Source: Brachyhypopomus gauderio (Eukaryota > Chordata > Actinopteri > Gymnotiformes > Hypopomidae). Taken from it: a stretch of 64,000 nt of DNA. The first letter of the stretch is position 1, and each line of letters begins with the position of its first letter. The stretch is from positions 28,662,489 through 28,726,488 of the forward strand of contig NC_135214.1 in NCBI RefSeq assembly GCF_052324685.1, written 5' to 3'. The position numbers were made by a program, and so were the translations under genes. The notes beneath the pieces were generated by a model that searched no databases, was not told the origin of the DNA, and saw only the letters and a program-made list of their open reading frames with translations. Below are positions 12,323 through 24,059 of this stretch, piece after piece.

Positions 12323-15300
12323 CGCAGCAGTGCATGCTGGGAACCCTACTCAAACAACACACAACCAGCAGACTGCCAGGAACCAGGAACCTGCATGTGT
12401 GTGCATACCTGTGTCAGGATTCCCACGGTTGGCCTCGCAAGAAAGCTTGTTCGTGCACACAAACCCTCCACAAATGGAATTTTACACTCCTTGTGAGCAA
12501 ATGTGAGGTTTGTTTCTAGTCAGTTTGGTGCCAAATTCAGTTCAGAGCTTCAGCTTGTTAGTGAGAGCGGTCTTACCACGGGGTTCTGTGCCCTCCTAAA
12601 GTTTACTCTGACTGGTACACTTGTATTCTTGTGTTTGTCGTGTGATTAACAGGCAAATGGGCTTCCCATGAACTTCTCAGAATCTGCATGTAAATATACT
12701 GTACAGTCATTTAATTGTGTGGCAGCATTGTCTTTGCATTTTGTTTTTTGTGTGTGATCATCATGAAGTCAATAATAAATGTAGTTTTATTAAACTAACC
12801 AAAAATTGTCTTTGTAATCAGACATGGAGTTGGAGATCATTTATTTGGTGTAAACGTTAATGGTACAACATTTTGGGTTCAAGAATCTACCTGTCTGCAC
12901 CTGATTCTTCTGCCAAACGCGTGAGGTATTTGTGCCATCCTCTCGCCGAGCCTGCGTCAGGCTGGCTGCTCATACAGGCAGCTGTGCAGGTCCGTTAACC
13001 TGCAATTAAAGCTGCAACAACTGCAAACAGGCTAGCTTCCCACCTACGGAAAATAAATTGATCAATTTGGATAAACTTTCTTTCGTTTTTAATCTTTGTG
13101 TCCAACCATGGTCGAAGACTTTTCCTACACAAGTTAATGGAAGCGTAATCTAGGCCTTTATAACAATGTTGAAAAGCAGTATCAAATATGCACCATGCAC
13201 ACGCTAAAGGAAGCGACCAACCCCCCACCCTGCTAATGACTGGGTGAGGTGTTTATGTTGTAGGTTATTATCGTAGAATGGCCCAAATAACCGTTTATCT
13301 TTTTTCTGTGGATGGTACGAGCTCCCGTCTCTCACTTGTTGCCTCAGGCTCTCTCCCATTCTCTCTCTGGCGTGGATCAAAACAAAACACGCAGACTTCC
13401 ATACTGTCCTGAGCTGGACCTCCAGGCACCCTCGGCTGTTCCTGCGGCTCAGTTGTTCTGTGGCACTGGCAGAGAACCTGTTTACTGAGTAGGTGGCCAG
13501 AAGAACAGCTAAGGCCGAATGTCAACAATCTCAAATGGAATGTTTGTGATTGGATTTAAACACACAAAATGTTATGGCACAACTTCTGTTTTCACGTCCT
13601 TATTTTTGGGGGGAAACTTTCACTTGGGCGAATCATGTTTATTTTATTCATAGTAAATCAATAAACCTTTATTATTGGTGGACTGCATTCCTGGGTCCAG
13701 TAGTGATTACTAAAGTAGTTGTTCTTCGTGAGGGTGACGGGCCCCCGTTTTGCACTGGATACGGTGTCTCCTCTAACCTGTATGGGTCATGGTGCCGTGT
13801 GGCTTACAGCCTTTTCATCTATACCACTGCTCCAGAATGAGATTGGGAACGCCCAGTCACACTGCACGTTAGATGTTGAGCCATAGAGCCGCCTTTTATG
13901 TGTGGCCCATTCTTTTAAGTCTCTTTATTGTACAGCACTTTTTAGGACTTCTTTTGACTACTCTAAAGTAGTTTTAGTATAGCTTATTCGACAGTGTATC
14001 TTTTCTTTATCTTATTTACAGCATGCTTTCTGGATGCTTTTCTCTCATTCCTTTCACTGTGTCCTTGAGTGGTCTGAAATTATCTTTAGGATTAGCTGGA
14101 CTGGGGGATTTGAGACAATGGATGTCATCTCTGTGTGGCAGAATCACACTGGGTTGCCTGTTGAGGAGCAGCCCAAACACTGCCTCACCCGTCCTGCATG
14201 GGTGGGGGTTGGGGGAGGGGACAGAGCCTGTGCTGGCTTCGTATGTTTTCAAAAATCTTTCAGCCACTTCAAATATGGCATCTCTTTTGGTGAGGGAGAA
14301 AAGGGCAGATGTACATTGTTACATTTATGGCATTTAGCAGACATTCTTGTTGAGTGCGACCACCCACGAAAACACTGGAAATGATAAACTCAAGCATGCT
14401 GACAGGAATTCTGAAATACAGCGAACAGCAGTGACCTGTCCCTGAACTGTTTTGTAACAGACAACTTGATACATTACAGTGGAATGGAACTGTACTTGCC
14501 AGTTTTCTCTCAAGAAGTTGACAACTAAAAGGTCTTTGGTCATAAATAGTGCCTTTTCCCAAAAATACATAGTTCTTTTGTTCTGAAGAATATTCTATAA
14601 GCTCAACACGAAAAGGGGCTTAAGAACATTAATAATAATGAAAGAAAACTTTCATTATGTGGTGGGCTGTGGGGTATTTTTGTGACTTTTTTCTCTCTTT
14701 TTTTTTTATATCTTGGTTCTGACTATTGTGTTTATTATCACCTTAAGAATCGCACTGTAAATTCAGGCTGAGGGGGTAACTTTATGAGAGAAGTTCAGAT
14801 GTTGAGAAGACCTTCGTTAGATCTGAACCAAGCAAACACATGCCCCCAAAAGTATTATAGTGTTAACACTTTAGGTGTTACAGAAGGCATCCATAATGCT
14901 ATTGTTCTTTGTGCTGTGGTGATTTGGGGGAGTTCATCCCCTTTACACCCCTGCTTAGGAATATCGTAGCTGTAATTCACACCCATCTCCTGTTGACAGT
15001 GCTGCTTAAGTACATAGATTGCAGTTAAATCATTTTAGCTTAGTTTACATTTACCATAAGTTTCAATATAAAATAAGAATTTTTAACACCAAAGAAATTT
15101 TCCTAAGCAAATTTTCTTCCTTGCTTTTTCCAGTGGTACCAGTAACTCTGAAGCGTAATGTGTACTTCATAAAACTGAACACTATACATGGTTTCTTAAA
15201 CATGGCCTCTTGGGGTTGTGCAGGGTTGTGTGTCTGTGTGATGAGGTGCAGTGAATTAAAACTCAGTCCCTGCTGAGAATGTGAACAGTTGTGTGTGTAT

Positions 15301-17830
15301 GTTGGGGGGGGGGGGGGGGTGTTGGAGTCTTGGTTCCATGCTCTCCTAATTCAGGAGAATGTCGCCCCAATTGTGGGAATGAAAAACCTGAAGTGTGAGG
15401 GAGCAGGGGGTGGAGCCATTGAAAGAGAGGACATCTGTATTACAATGAAGTCATCGCAGTGTAAGCCTTGTCCCTGCTGCAGGGCTGCACACTGGAACTG
15501 TTTCTCATTGGTGTGGGGGTGGGAGGGGCTTAAGGCCAAGACAAATTTGATATGCCTTCATGAGCCTTTTAAATGTTCCATGCACAACACTGCTGGACTT
15601 CTGGTTCTCAACCTTGGTTCTGAACAGTGGACAGTTGTCCTGAACATGGCTAATATGGGCGTATTGGTAATTTGTGGAAGTTTTGTTTGTCTGGATTGCT
15701 TCTATGCTTTCACTGTTTTCTCTGTGTACCCCTGTGGACCCTTGACTGTAAATCTATCACTGAACTGTCACTTGAATTAATTGTAGCCTACTGATATGAA
15801 TTATTACTTTTGTGGTGGTTGTGAAGGGCTGCAAAAAACTACACAAATCAACATCGGGTCAAAATTTACAGCTATATTGTAGAAAGATCAGGACTCACCA
15901 ATGTATGATGATAGAAATAGTAATACATGATTTCCTTCCTCTAACACCTGAGTTCAGTCGGGTGTGTTTACATAGGAACTCTCTGCCATGTTCTCCTTTG
16001 GCTCTCCAGTGCCCCTCTTGCGAAGCACGACAGGAAACCTTAGGAATTGGTTACTTCCCTTCAAGAAGATTCTGATCTGTAATCTCTTCTGTTTTTGATG
16101 TTGCACACATTTACACTGAAGACTCGCTGAATGGATTGTGTCTCCTGAAGGTGTTAATGAGCACAGGGACATTGCAGTACTTTGACATCTCTACAGTTGA
16201 ACCATGCTGTGTCAGGCCATAACTGGGCCCAGTGTGGGGAATGACCTGTGGACAAGATTATGATGTATACTTGGAGATCTCCAGTGTTCCCCAATATGTG
16301 TGTGTCCTGTGCCACAAATGTAAACTCCACCTCTCTGTGTCCACCAAACCACACACATTAATTTATTCTCTGCCCCTCCTCATTCATTTCCTTCCTGTTT
16401 CCTTTCCATTTGACCTCTAAGCAGGAAGTCTTGATTATTCTCCTGCCCTGTGACACAGCTTCCCATCTCACAGACCTACACCTGTTGGGCTTAATTGCAA
16501 TTACTCAGAAGCATAATCCACTGTCTACAGCCACAGCCCAGAACAAGTCATACACGTCACAAAACACTTCACACTCACTACTCCCCACCCTGATATGTTC
16601 CATTGAAGCTAAAGGCACATCTGAAGACACCTCTGGGGGGGAATATTTTTTTACTTTTACATAGAAATATATTTATAGATGTTAAAATAACAAGTGTCCA
16701 GTCTCAGGAACAGAGAAGTGACATCTGACCCATAGAGGGTAGGTGTAATGAGAAAGTGATGTGCCGGGGGGGGTCTATGATGTAATAGCTACCCAAATAT
16801 TGTCACTGTGAAAGTAATCCATAGATTCATATTGAGAATCACCAGGAATGAAAGTTTCTTCAACTGGTTAATATTATGAAGTCAAAATGTTTTGATGCGT
16901 GCTTAATCAAGCAAAAATATACAATTCTAGAATATGCAACCTATCACTATAACTGTACATCTGTGATATCTATGGCCTACCTTTCGGGTATATCATTGCT
17001 GAAAGTGCACTCTCAATGCGAAATGGTTTTTTTATACTAATTTGTTGTGTACATGTGTACAAGCAATAAGTTAAAGATAAATTGCAGTCTGTACACTTTA
17101 TTTCACTTTAATCCCCCCTCCCTCTCTCTCCCTCCCTCTGTGTCTTGGAATGTCAGCCTACCGGGGCCTCATTGTCTTCGTCCATATGACCACATTATGG
17201 GGTCCCGTCACCAGGCAACTTTGTGGTTGCCATGACGAAAGTTCTTTAATGACGTCGTGGCTGCCCCTGTGCGCCTCTGTTTGCTGCGGAATGAGGGTCC
17301 TTTAAAAACTCCATCCCCTCCCCCAGGATCCAGCTACACACACCAGCCACACACCACACACACACCCCTTAGTCTGCCTCATAACCTCCTCTCCCTCGAC
17401 AGGGTGACTGGAACTAACAATTCTACAATGGAAGCTGAAAGAGCCCGTCTGGGCCGGGGGATATTCGGATAGGCTCCATTGTGCCAGAGACTATAGTGGA
17501 GGAGTGTGGGGGGGATTCAGCACTGTCAACACAACTATAAACTACAGCCAGTGCTCTGCCTGAGAGGAGAGCTCTCTATTTTTACTGTATATTTACTCAG
17601 TCCTCCTGCTCCCATTTCAACATTCATTGCAATTTCTATCTTTATATTAGTGATGCCTAGAGTTAGAGTGCAATAGAAGAAAACCCACAAGAAGTCCAGA
17701 ATTAGCGCAAAAGGTACTCCAGGTAGATTCCTTATAAAACCACCCTTTAATCATCTGCTTATATTAAAATTTCAGATATTGAACAAAATTATACAAATAG
17801 GCCTAAACGTAGATCTTTTTCTACAGACTG
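12323..17830. other. CDC45 3' UTR and intergenic spacer
   Basis: The CDC45 3' UTR most likely ends soon after AATAAA at 12774-12779. Beyond it I see no gene: ORFs are short, without splice context or codon bias. Contents are a fish repeat fragment at 14310-14360, an 18-base poly-G at about 15303-15320, and AT-rich single-copy DNA. The stretch up to the claudin-5 gene may hold claudin-5 downstream elements, but nothing specific is recognisable. Confidence 0.5.
14310..14360. repeat. Teleost interspersed-repeat fragment
   Basis: Contains ttacatttatggcatttagc then agacattcttgttgagtgcg, the widespread fish repeat end also seen (more eroded) at 10495 and 29780. Confidence 0.6.
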
Positions 17831-17833
17831 GAG

Positions 17834-17990
17834 CAGGGCCGGAGTGGGCCACTTTTTCAGCCCGGGAGTTTCATGCCCAAATCCGACCCAAAATTATTTT
17901 TCCCTCCCAATCGGCCCAAACTAGAGATTGACATGAGCCGGCCCATCGGGAATCCTCCCGAATCTCCCGATTAGCCACTCTGGCTCTGGA
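17834..17990. repeat. Small MITE-like element with terminal inverted repeats
   Basis: The left end cagggccggagtgggcca is roughly complementary to the right end tagccactctggctctgg, giving imperfect inverted termini about 17 bp long around a roughly 155 bp body with gcccgggag and cggcccatcggg. There is no coding capacity. It fits a non-autonomous DNA transposon; the superfamily is not determined. Confidence 0.6.
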
Positions 17991-18355
17991 CCGGAGCAAG
18001 TTCGCCGTCTAGGAGTTGATTTGGTGTGATTGGCGTGCATTGGCTATGCAAATGATCAGATAAGAGATGAACTATAGAGCAACAGATTTTGATTAATTGT
18101 AATTAGCAAAATAGGCCTTTCTAATTTTTCTAATCTATATACTTTTTTGAATAAAAGTTCATTTAATCCAAATAATAAATTCCAATAAATACTGTTGTTT
18201 CTCTATTAGATAAGTAAACATTATATCGAGAAAGAAATTTTGGTCCGTAATTGGCCGCTTACCGAAGCGAAACCCCACTTAAACTTTTGCTAGTCTAATT
18301 AAGACTCGTGACGGTCAAGCAATCAAGCGAGGAAAATCCTTTGGCGGGAAGTAAT

Positions 18356-18356
<1 letters not shown>

Positions 18357-18450
<94 letters not shown>

Positions 18451-18498
18451 GCGTGTGCGTGTGCGTGTGCGTGTGTGCGAGTGTGCGAGTGTGTGTGC
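18357..18498. repeat. (GT)n microsatellite with (GTGTGC) variant tail
   Basis: About 85 bases of uninterrupted GT, followed by gtgcgt/gtgcga interruptions. Alternating purine-pyrimidine sequence on this scale can adopt Z-DNA. ORFs of poly-Val-Cys and poly-Thr-His in this stretch are artefacts. Confidence 0.95.
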
Positions 18499-18756
18499 AA
18501 CAGGCGGTGGGACGCCGAAGTGAAAGTTATTTCCAGAAACAAACACTTAACAAGTGCATCTGCCCTTGTAGCCCTTAATTCTCGGCGAGGTAGTGTAACA
18601 GAACTATTTTTTATAACTAGGCTACCAAACTTTCCAAGTAAAATAACTTAGCAGTAAGGATAATCAAATCAATAGAGTTTCTATTGCCGTATTGACAATT
18701 GTGGTGGAGTGTTTGCCCAAAAATAAATGGTCACAAATGAAATATCACAATCAGTG

Positions 18757-19461
18757 TTTATTCAAAACAATATTCAGAACAAGACACGTTTTAAAAGCAA
18801 CAAAACCTTTCAGCCAAACTAGATGTAGAGTACTGCAGACCACTTTTGATATAGGTAATGACTCATATAAGATCAATATATGAGTAATGACTCAAATAAG
18901 GCACCAACAACAGATGTCTACCAAATGAATTCCAAACTGGACGGCATATTGATCCGTGCATGATTTGGTCTGTAGGCCGTTTACCACCGATAATTCCCAC
19001 TCAGCTGTATGTCGAGCACCTCAAACTGAACGGTTGTTGGTAAATTAAGGCAATCTTCTCCGACCACATTCGTGGCCCATCTGCAAATTAGCCCTGTGCA
19101 GAACCATATCTATATATTTACCCCTTCACCACTAACTCTCCAAGACAATTAAACGAATAATAATATAATAAAAAAAACAATAATAATAAAACATTTGGAT
19201 AAACAACTCTGGTTGACACAGCTAAAGCTTAAATCTACGAAAATGATTGTGGCCTAGATTGAATGAAAGGTACCTAAAATTAACATTGCTTTTGTCTGCT
19301 TTTAATTCTCCAAAATGCATATTTTTTTAATAAATTTTAGAAACAAGCCACTTCAGAAAATGAGCCACTCGGCCCGTGATACTTAAAAAAGACAATGACT
19401 CGTTTACATTTACGTTTAGTTGGAATATCTACAAGTAAAAAGGGCTTTATCGAATACATAT
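18757..19461 (-). other. Probable claudin-5 3' UTR
   Basis: AT-rich sequence directly downstream of the claudin-5 stop on the minus strand. An AATAAA on the minus strand at 18757-18762 would give a 3' UTR of about 0.7 kb. No ORF of note. The end point is an inference from the signal alone. Confidence 0.4.
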
Positions 19462-20109
19462 TTACACGTAATTCCGCTTGTCATAGTCCCCGTTAGATGT
19501 TGCTCTTTTTGTGGGAGCATAATTCACCGAGTAGCCTGTGGTGCTCGACGACGGACAGGAGCAGCACAGCATCGATCCTCCAAGAAGAAGGAGCGCGGTG
19601 GCGGCCCAGCCGATGTATAACGCGGCCCCGATCTCGCGCTTCTGGGATGGAAGCACCTGCGGGTTGTAGAAGTCAGAAATGATGTTGTTGGCCATCCAGC
19701 ACAGAGGGACGAGTACGAAGATCCCACTGACAATGTAGATCACTCCACCGACGTTGACGACGCGCGCTTTTACGCTTTCGGTCTTGATACAGTTGGTGCA
19801 CTGGGCACCTGCGATCACCACCATGAGCCCAATTACGCACAGCACGGAGGAGACGACGGTGAGAGCTCGCGCGGCTTGAAGATCGTGGGTGAGAGCAAGC
19901 ATGGAATCGTGAATCTTACACTGCATCTGTCCGGTGCTCTGAACAGCGCAAGACATCCACAGTCCGTCCCAGATGGTCTGGGCCACCACGATGTTTGCTT
20001 CGATGAACGCGGTTACTTTCCACGTCGGCAGCCCGCACGCTAGCATTTCCAGCAATGTGCCAATAACACACAAGGTTAAACCCACAATTTCCAGACCTGC
20101 GGAAGCCAT
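19462..20109 (-). CDS. cldn5: Claudin-5, tight-junction tetraspan protein (intronless, complete)
   Basis: Single open frame of 215 residues, matching claudin-5 length and its known intronless structure. An upstream in-frame ATG at 20154 exists, but MASAGLEIVGL is the conserved claudin start. Claudin-5 seals endothelial paracellular pores, notably at the blood-brain barrier. Visible: TM1 about 8-27; first loop with the claudin signature W30, GLW 49-51, C54 and C64 (the disulfide pair); TM2 about 80-100; TM3 about 118-140 before CWMANNIISDFYNPQV in loop 2; TM4 with ALYIGWAATALLLLGG; juxtamembrane cysteines LCCSC likely palmitoylated; C-terminal PDZ ligand KRNYV. Glu21 within TM1 is unusual for a membrane segment. 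Teleosts have cldn5a and cldn5b; I cannot say which this is. Confidence 0.95.
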   Translation of the reverse strand: MASAGLEIVGLTLCVIGTLLEMLACGLPTWKVTAFIEANIVVAQTIWDGLWMSCAVQSTGQMQCKIHDSMLALTHDLQAARALTVVSSVLCVIGLMVVIAGAQCTNCIKTESVKARVVNVGGVIYIVSGIFVLVPLCWMANNIISDFYNPQVLPSQKREIGAALYIGWAATALLLLGGSMLCCSCPSSSTTGYSVNYAPTKRATSNGDYDKRNYV

Positions 20110-21677
20110 TTTCGTTAAAAATCTGTCCTTATAATTCGGAAAGCTGTGGAACAATCCACGTTCAGCACGGGCAAACGATTATTTGTGATTGCCTCCGCGT
20201 TCCGGTTGTTTTTTGCAAGCACAAGCAAACGGATAAGTTGTTCAAGTATACATCACCACGTTACACGCGCTGTACTGACTAACGGACTTTCTGTACGAGG
20301 CAGCAAGTGGCAAAGAATAATAATAGCGGCGTCCGACGGCGCGCTGAGAGGCGGGGCCTTCAAGCCAAAAGCACAACTTTGATCCAATCACACAACACCG
20401 CATCTGCTCTTGGCCAATGGAGAGTAAGGGAAGCTGTGCAAGTGAAAGAAGGCACAAGTGGGAGAGAAAGCTACCAGAACTTGTTGCGTACTACATAATT
20501 ACGCAAAACAGAAAAATGAATAATCTAAAATGTTTTGTTATCTTTTAATTTGATTAATAAAATCAATAGCAAAAAAATCGCTTTAATTTACTGAAGTTCA
20601 ATGAGATTACTCATTGGTGGAAATCTTGACAAAATACATTTAAGAGTAGGATTTGAGTTTTTAATTTGTTACTTATTTACTTACTTAATTACTTTTACTC
20701 GAACACTTTGAAAATTATATTTGCTTTACGAAACACGTTCTATTGTACTGTGTGGAAAATGCGCTCACATATCGCTTAAAGTGGTGATTCTATGCTAATT
20801 TCAGAATGTGTTTCCGTCTCAGAACAACTTCGCTTGGGCGCTCATTCAGATGTAGGTGGGAAAACGTCTTCTGACAGTAAAAGCCCAGCGTGAAGCAAAC
20901 TTTTAATCGAAGAATGTTAAGGACTGTAAATCTTGGTACAGACCTATGTAATAAACTCAAGTAGCATACCAATAGGCCTACTGCAATTAAGATAACGGCT
21001 AAATTATAATATTTCATCCGCGTCATCTAATAATACCACCCCCCCCCACCACCCCCCGCCGCATTTTTTAACCTTGTGCCATTCTCACACAAGAGGATTG
21101 TATTAGTTAGTATTAGCTAGTGCTTCCACATCCCTCGCGCAAACCGTAGCAACTACGATTTGTCCCTGTGGCAGGCTGTTTTGAAAAAAAACTTTTCCAA
21201 AGTGCTCCCTGGCCACACAGCATGTTTAATTAAGTCTTGAGCGTATGCGTAGACATATGCACATTTGTAAAATTTATTTACCCCATATTTTGATTTAAGC
21301 CAGTTCTGTGGTTTCAATTCACAGATGTGGCGTTATCCACACTGTTAGGAGCAATATATCAATAACTTAGCTTAGGAGATGACGATGCAAGATGAGGCTA
21401 TTTTAAACGTTTAATCAAGTATCAAGACAACCCCATAAGACTGATTATAGGGACATATTTTCAGTTTATTAATTCCAAACATCTTTCACTGGTTAATGCT
21501 ATGTAGTGTTCTTTTTGAAGCGCGTTCACAGATTTAGTTGTATTTCTGGTGTTATTGAAGACAGATGCATGACACACCATACCCTCCACTGAGTTGAAAA
21601 CAGAAAGCTACATAAAAACAGCGTATGTACTCCCCCAACTGTTGTTTCTCATGAAGAATTGCAGATAAGCTCGTGGC
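20110..21677. other. Claudin-5 upstream region and spacer
   Basis: No gene seen. The first 350 bases 5' of claudin-5 are GC-richer and include an ETS-type CCGGAA core on the minus strand near 20199-20204 next to an A-rich FOX-like AAACAA stretch, a combination typical of endothelial genes; binding is only inferred. Further out the DNA is AT-rich with a C-rich run at about 21040-21058. Confidence 0.35.
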
Positions 21678-21724
21678 GTATGGAGATAAATCTGTAGCAA
21701 AACTTGAGAACGAGAAGGACCTGA

Positions 21725-21890
21725 TTTGAGAACTTGTAAAACAAAATCTGTACGTGTATTTTTAATTTGAGAACTTGTCAAAAAAAAGTTGCACTTGTAT
21801 TTTTAATTTGAGAACCTGTAAGCTAAAATTTGCACTTGTAGTTTTGATGTGAGAACGTGTAGAATAAAAATCTGAGCGTGAATGTTAAAA
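21725..21890. repeat. About 41-bp minisatellite, four copies, in the left arm of the inverted-repeat element
   Basis: Copies begin near 21725, 21768, 21809 and 21851 with ttgagaacttgt, ttgagaacttgt, ttgagaacctgt and gtgagaacgtgt, each followed by an A-rich block and a variant of ctgtacgtgtatttttaat. The right arm holds just one copy (gttctcaaatcagg). Confidence 0.8.
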
Positions 21891-22417
21891 AATCACTGGC
21901 AGGACATGTACACGAATTCAGCACAACTTCAAATCTGCCTGCCTCGACTTTTGCAACACATATCTCGGTGTACGTGTTGCAAAACCGATTTGTGCACTTG
22001 TACGGGGAAGTGGGGGATGGGGCAAGAATCGTGACTCAGCTTATTTTTCGCTGCAAAAAGAGAAGAGTTGGAGGCAGAACAATTACGGATAATTCCTTCT
22101 ATGACGGCACAAAGTAACTAATGACAAGTATTTTCTAATGATTATTATTTGTCTAAGCAAAGAAACATCATAATGACATTAGATTCAAGTTTTCATCAAG
22201 TGCCTTTATCAATCATATTCTAGCTGTCTAATCCCATTTGCCAGGATAACTCTTTTCCGAGGGACGGGAAGAAAGATAGTCGGGTACAAGTAAAGTAGAA
22301 TTCTCTTTATTTCCATCCGAACAGCTCAGGACAGGATAACTATTAGTAGCAACTACACACGCTTCTTCTTCCTCTCTCGTGCGAGCACCAGGTCCAGCTA
22401 CCAAGGTGTCCCTTAAT

Positions 22418-22480
22418 TACCGTCTTTTCCGGACTATAAGCCGCTACTTTTCCTCCCACGCTTTGAACCATGCGGCTTAT
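22418..22480. repeat. Fragment of a dispersed DNA-transposon-like repeat
   Basis: ttttccggactataagccgc is followed by a gap and cgcggcttataat-like sequence (actual tgcggcttataatgagg), a small inverted repeat around ataagccgc. I recall this motif from vertebrate DNA-transposon remnants. It lies in the middle segment of the inverted-repeat element. Confidence 0.45.
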
Positions 22481-23325
22481 AATGAGGTAGATTTTTCTTC
22501 TCCCATTAGGGGGCTGAGCAGAAAGTGATTCAGGTGGTAGGTCAAAGGTGTAAATCAAAGAAGAAAGTGCTCATTTTCATTTAGCACATGCATAACAGAT
22601 ATAACATTGCATCATCTTACATTTTAACCATACATATTAACTATTAATTTAAAACTATGAAATCAACTCTGAATAAACTAAATATATACAGTATATATCC
22701 CTCTCGCACTTGTATCATTAGAAAAATAATGCAGTTAAAAAATCATATTGGTGTTTGTGCCGTCATAGAAGGAATTATCTGCAATTGTTCTGCTTCCAAT
22801 TCTTTTCTTTTTGCAGCGAAAAATAAGCCACAATGTTTCTCGATTCCTGTTTCATTCCCCACTTCCCCGCCCACTTTCCCATACAAGTGGTCAAATCTGT
22901 TTTGCAACACGTACACCGAGAAATGTGTTGCAAAAGTCGAGGCGGGCAGATATGAAGTTTGGCTGAATTCGTGTACATTTCCTGCCAGTGATTTTTTTAT
23001 TTTTTTTTAACATTGATTTACAAGTTCTCAAATCAGGTCCTTCACGCTCTGAAGTTTGGCCACAGATTTATCTCCATAGTGGCGACCCTTGTGTAGGGGA
23101 GGGGCACGCAGACCACAACGCGGAGGAGAGGCCGCGAGCTGAGGGGGGCAGGAGGTGATCGCAAATAAATAACTAGATTTGCATTTCCTGAAGGAAATAC
23201 GAGAGGGCTTTAACAGGTGTGCCCTGTTCTGACCTAAGATTATGGCTAATACCCCTAAGTGAGGAAATGTAATGTCAATGCCCTGCCTGGGACCAGCATA
23301 TGAGTAGTGTGAGTAGAGTCTAGTG

Positions 23326-23445
23326 CAGGGGTACTCAACTGGCGGACCGCGGTCCGGATCCGGACCCAAACGCAGTCCTGTCCGGACCCAATCTCATTCC
23401 CGATTAACTGGATACGGACCTAAACAAAACCGTAGCATTTATTTC
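23326..23445 (+). repeat. hAT-like transposon end (solo fragment)
   Basis: Starts caggggtactcaactggcgg then accgcggtccggatccgg. The CAGGGGT...CAACTGGCGG beginning is typical of hAT-family termini. No matching right end and no transposase seen nearby. Confidence 0.55.
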
Positions 23446-23499
23446 AGGGCTATTGAAAAAACACTCCGTCACGAGTGTTACGTTCGAACACCTCCTTAG

Positions 23500-23945
23500 G
23501 TATGTGTCTATGTGGTGTGTGAGAGAGTGATTGTTTATGAAAGAAAGTGAGTGTGTGTATGACAGTGTGTACAGTGAGTGTATAGTGTGTGTGAGTCTGT
23601 GTGTCTGTGCCTGTGTAGTTAGGTATGTGTCTGTGTGGGTGTGGTGTGTGAGAGAGTGAATGAAAGTGTTTATATTGCATGAAAAAAGGTGAGGGTGAGT
23701 TTGTGAATGTTGATGTGTGCAGTGTGTACAAAGTGTGTGTCTGTGTCTCTAGGTGAACAACACCTATGGGTATGGGTAGAGAGAGATGTGGGTATGAGAG
23801 AGATGTATGTCTGTGTGGTTTATCTGTGTGTGACTGTGTGGAGTGTGTATGAGAGATATGTATGTTTGTGTGGTTTATATGTATGTGACTGTGTGGAGTG
23901 TGTAAAAGAGATAAGTATGTATGATCGTGGGTGTGTGTGGGGGGA
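23500..23945. repeat. Degenerate GT-rich minisatellite tract
   Basis: Long low-complexity block of gtgtgt, gagaga and tgtatg words. A roughly 58-bp unit containing tgtgtggtttat, gtgtgactgtgtggagtgtg and agagat occurs twice in tandem around 23812-23925. ORFs on both strands here are compositional artefacts. Confidence 0.7.
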
Positions 23946-24059
23946 GGGGGAGAAACATACAAAAATAACTGTCACTCTGTCACTGCTTCTCTTAGTGGAG
24001 AATCCTTGTTTTAGTCTGATTTTGTACCCTCCAAACAAATGGTTGTAGTTCGGGTTGTA

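Larger units (their letters stand above)
21678..23080. mobile_element. Long-inverted-repeat (foldback-type) non-autonomous element
   Basis: Two arms are reverse complements. The left arm (21678 to about 22110) starts tatggagataaatctgt; the right arm (about 22755-23080) ends in its complement, acagatttatctccata. Shared inner blocks include cacgaattcagc/gctgaattcgtg, acttttgcaacacat and its complement, agcttatttttcgctgcaaa and its complement, and the atgacggcacaaa tip. The arms flank about 640 bp of unrelated DNA. The left arm carries a roughly 41-bp tandem repeat (see separate entry) absent from the right. No transposase is seen. Target duplications are not obvious, so the superfamily is open. 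Confidence 0.8.

Noticed and set aside
18295-18651. Several ORFs of poly-Val-Cys, poly-Thr-His and poly-Arg-Val on both strands
   Set aside because: They translate the (GT)n microsatellite and have no other content.
20107-20154. Claudin-5 start at 20154 giving 230 residues
   Set aside because: The extra MFHSFPNYKDRFLTK has no claudin counterpart; MASAGLEIVG is the family start.
21725-21890. CRISPR-like repeat array
   Set aside because: Repeats are tandem and diverged without unique spacers, and the DNA is vertebrate.
23450-23962. 170-residue His/Thr/Ser-rich minus-strand ORF
   Set aside because: Translation of a GT-rich minisatellite.
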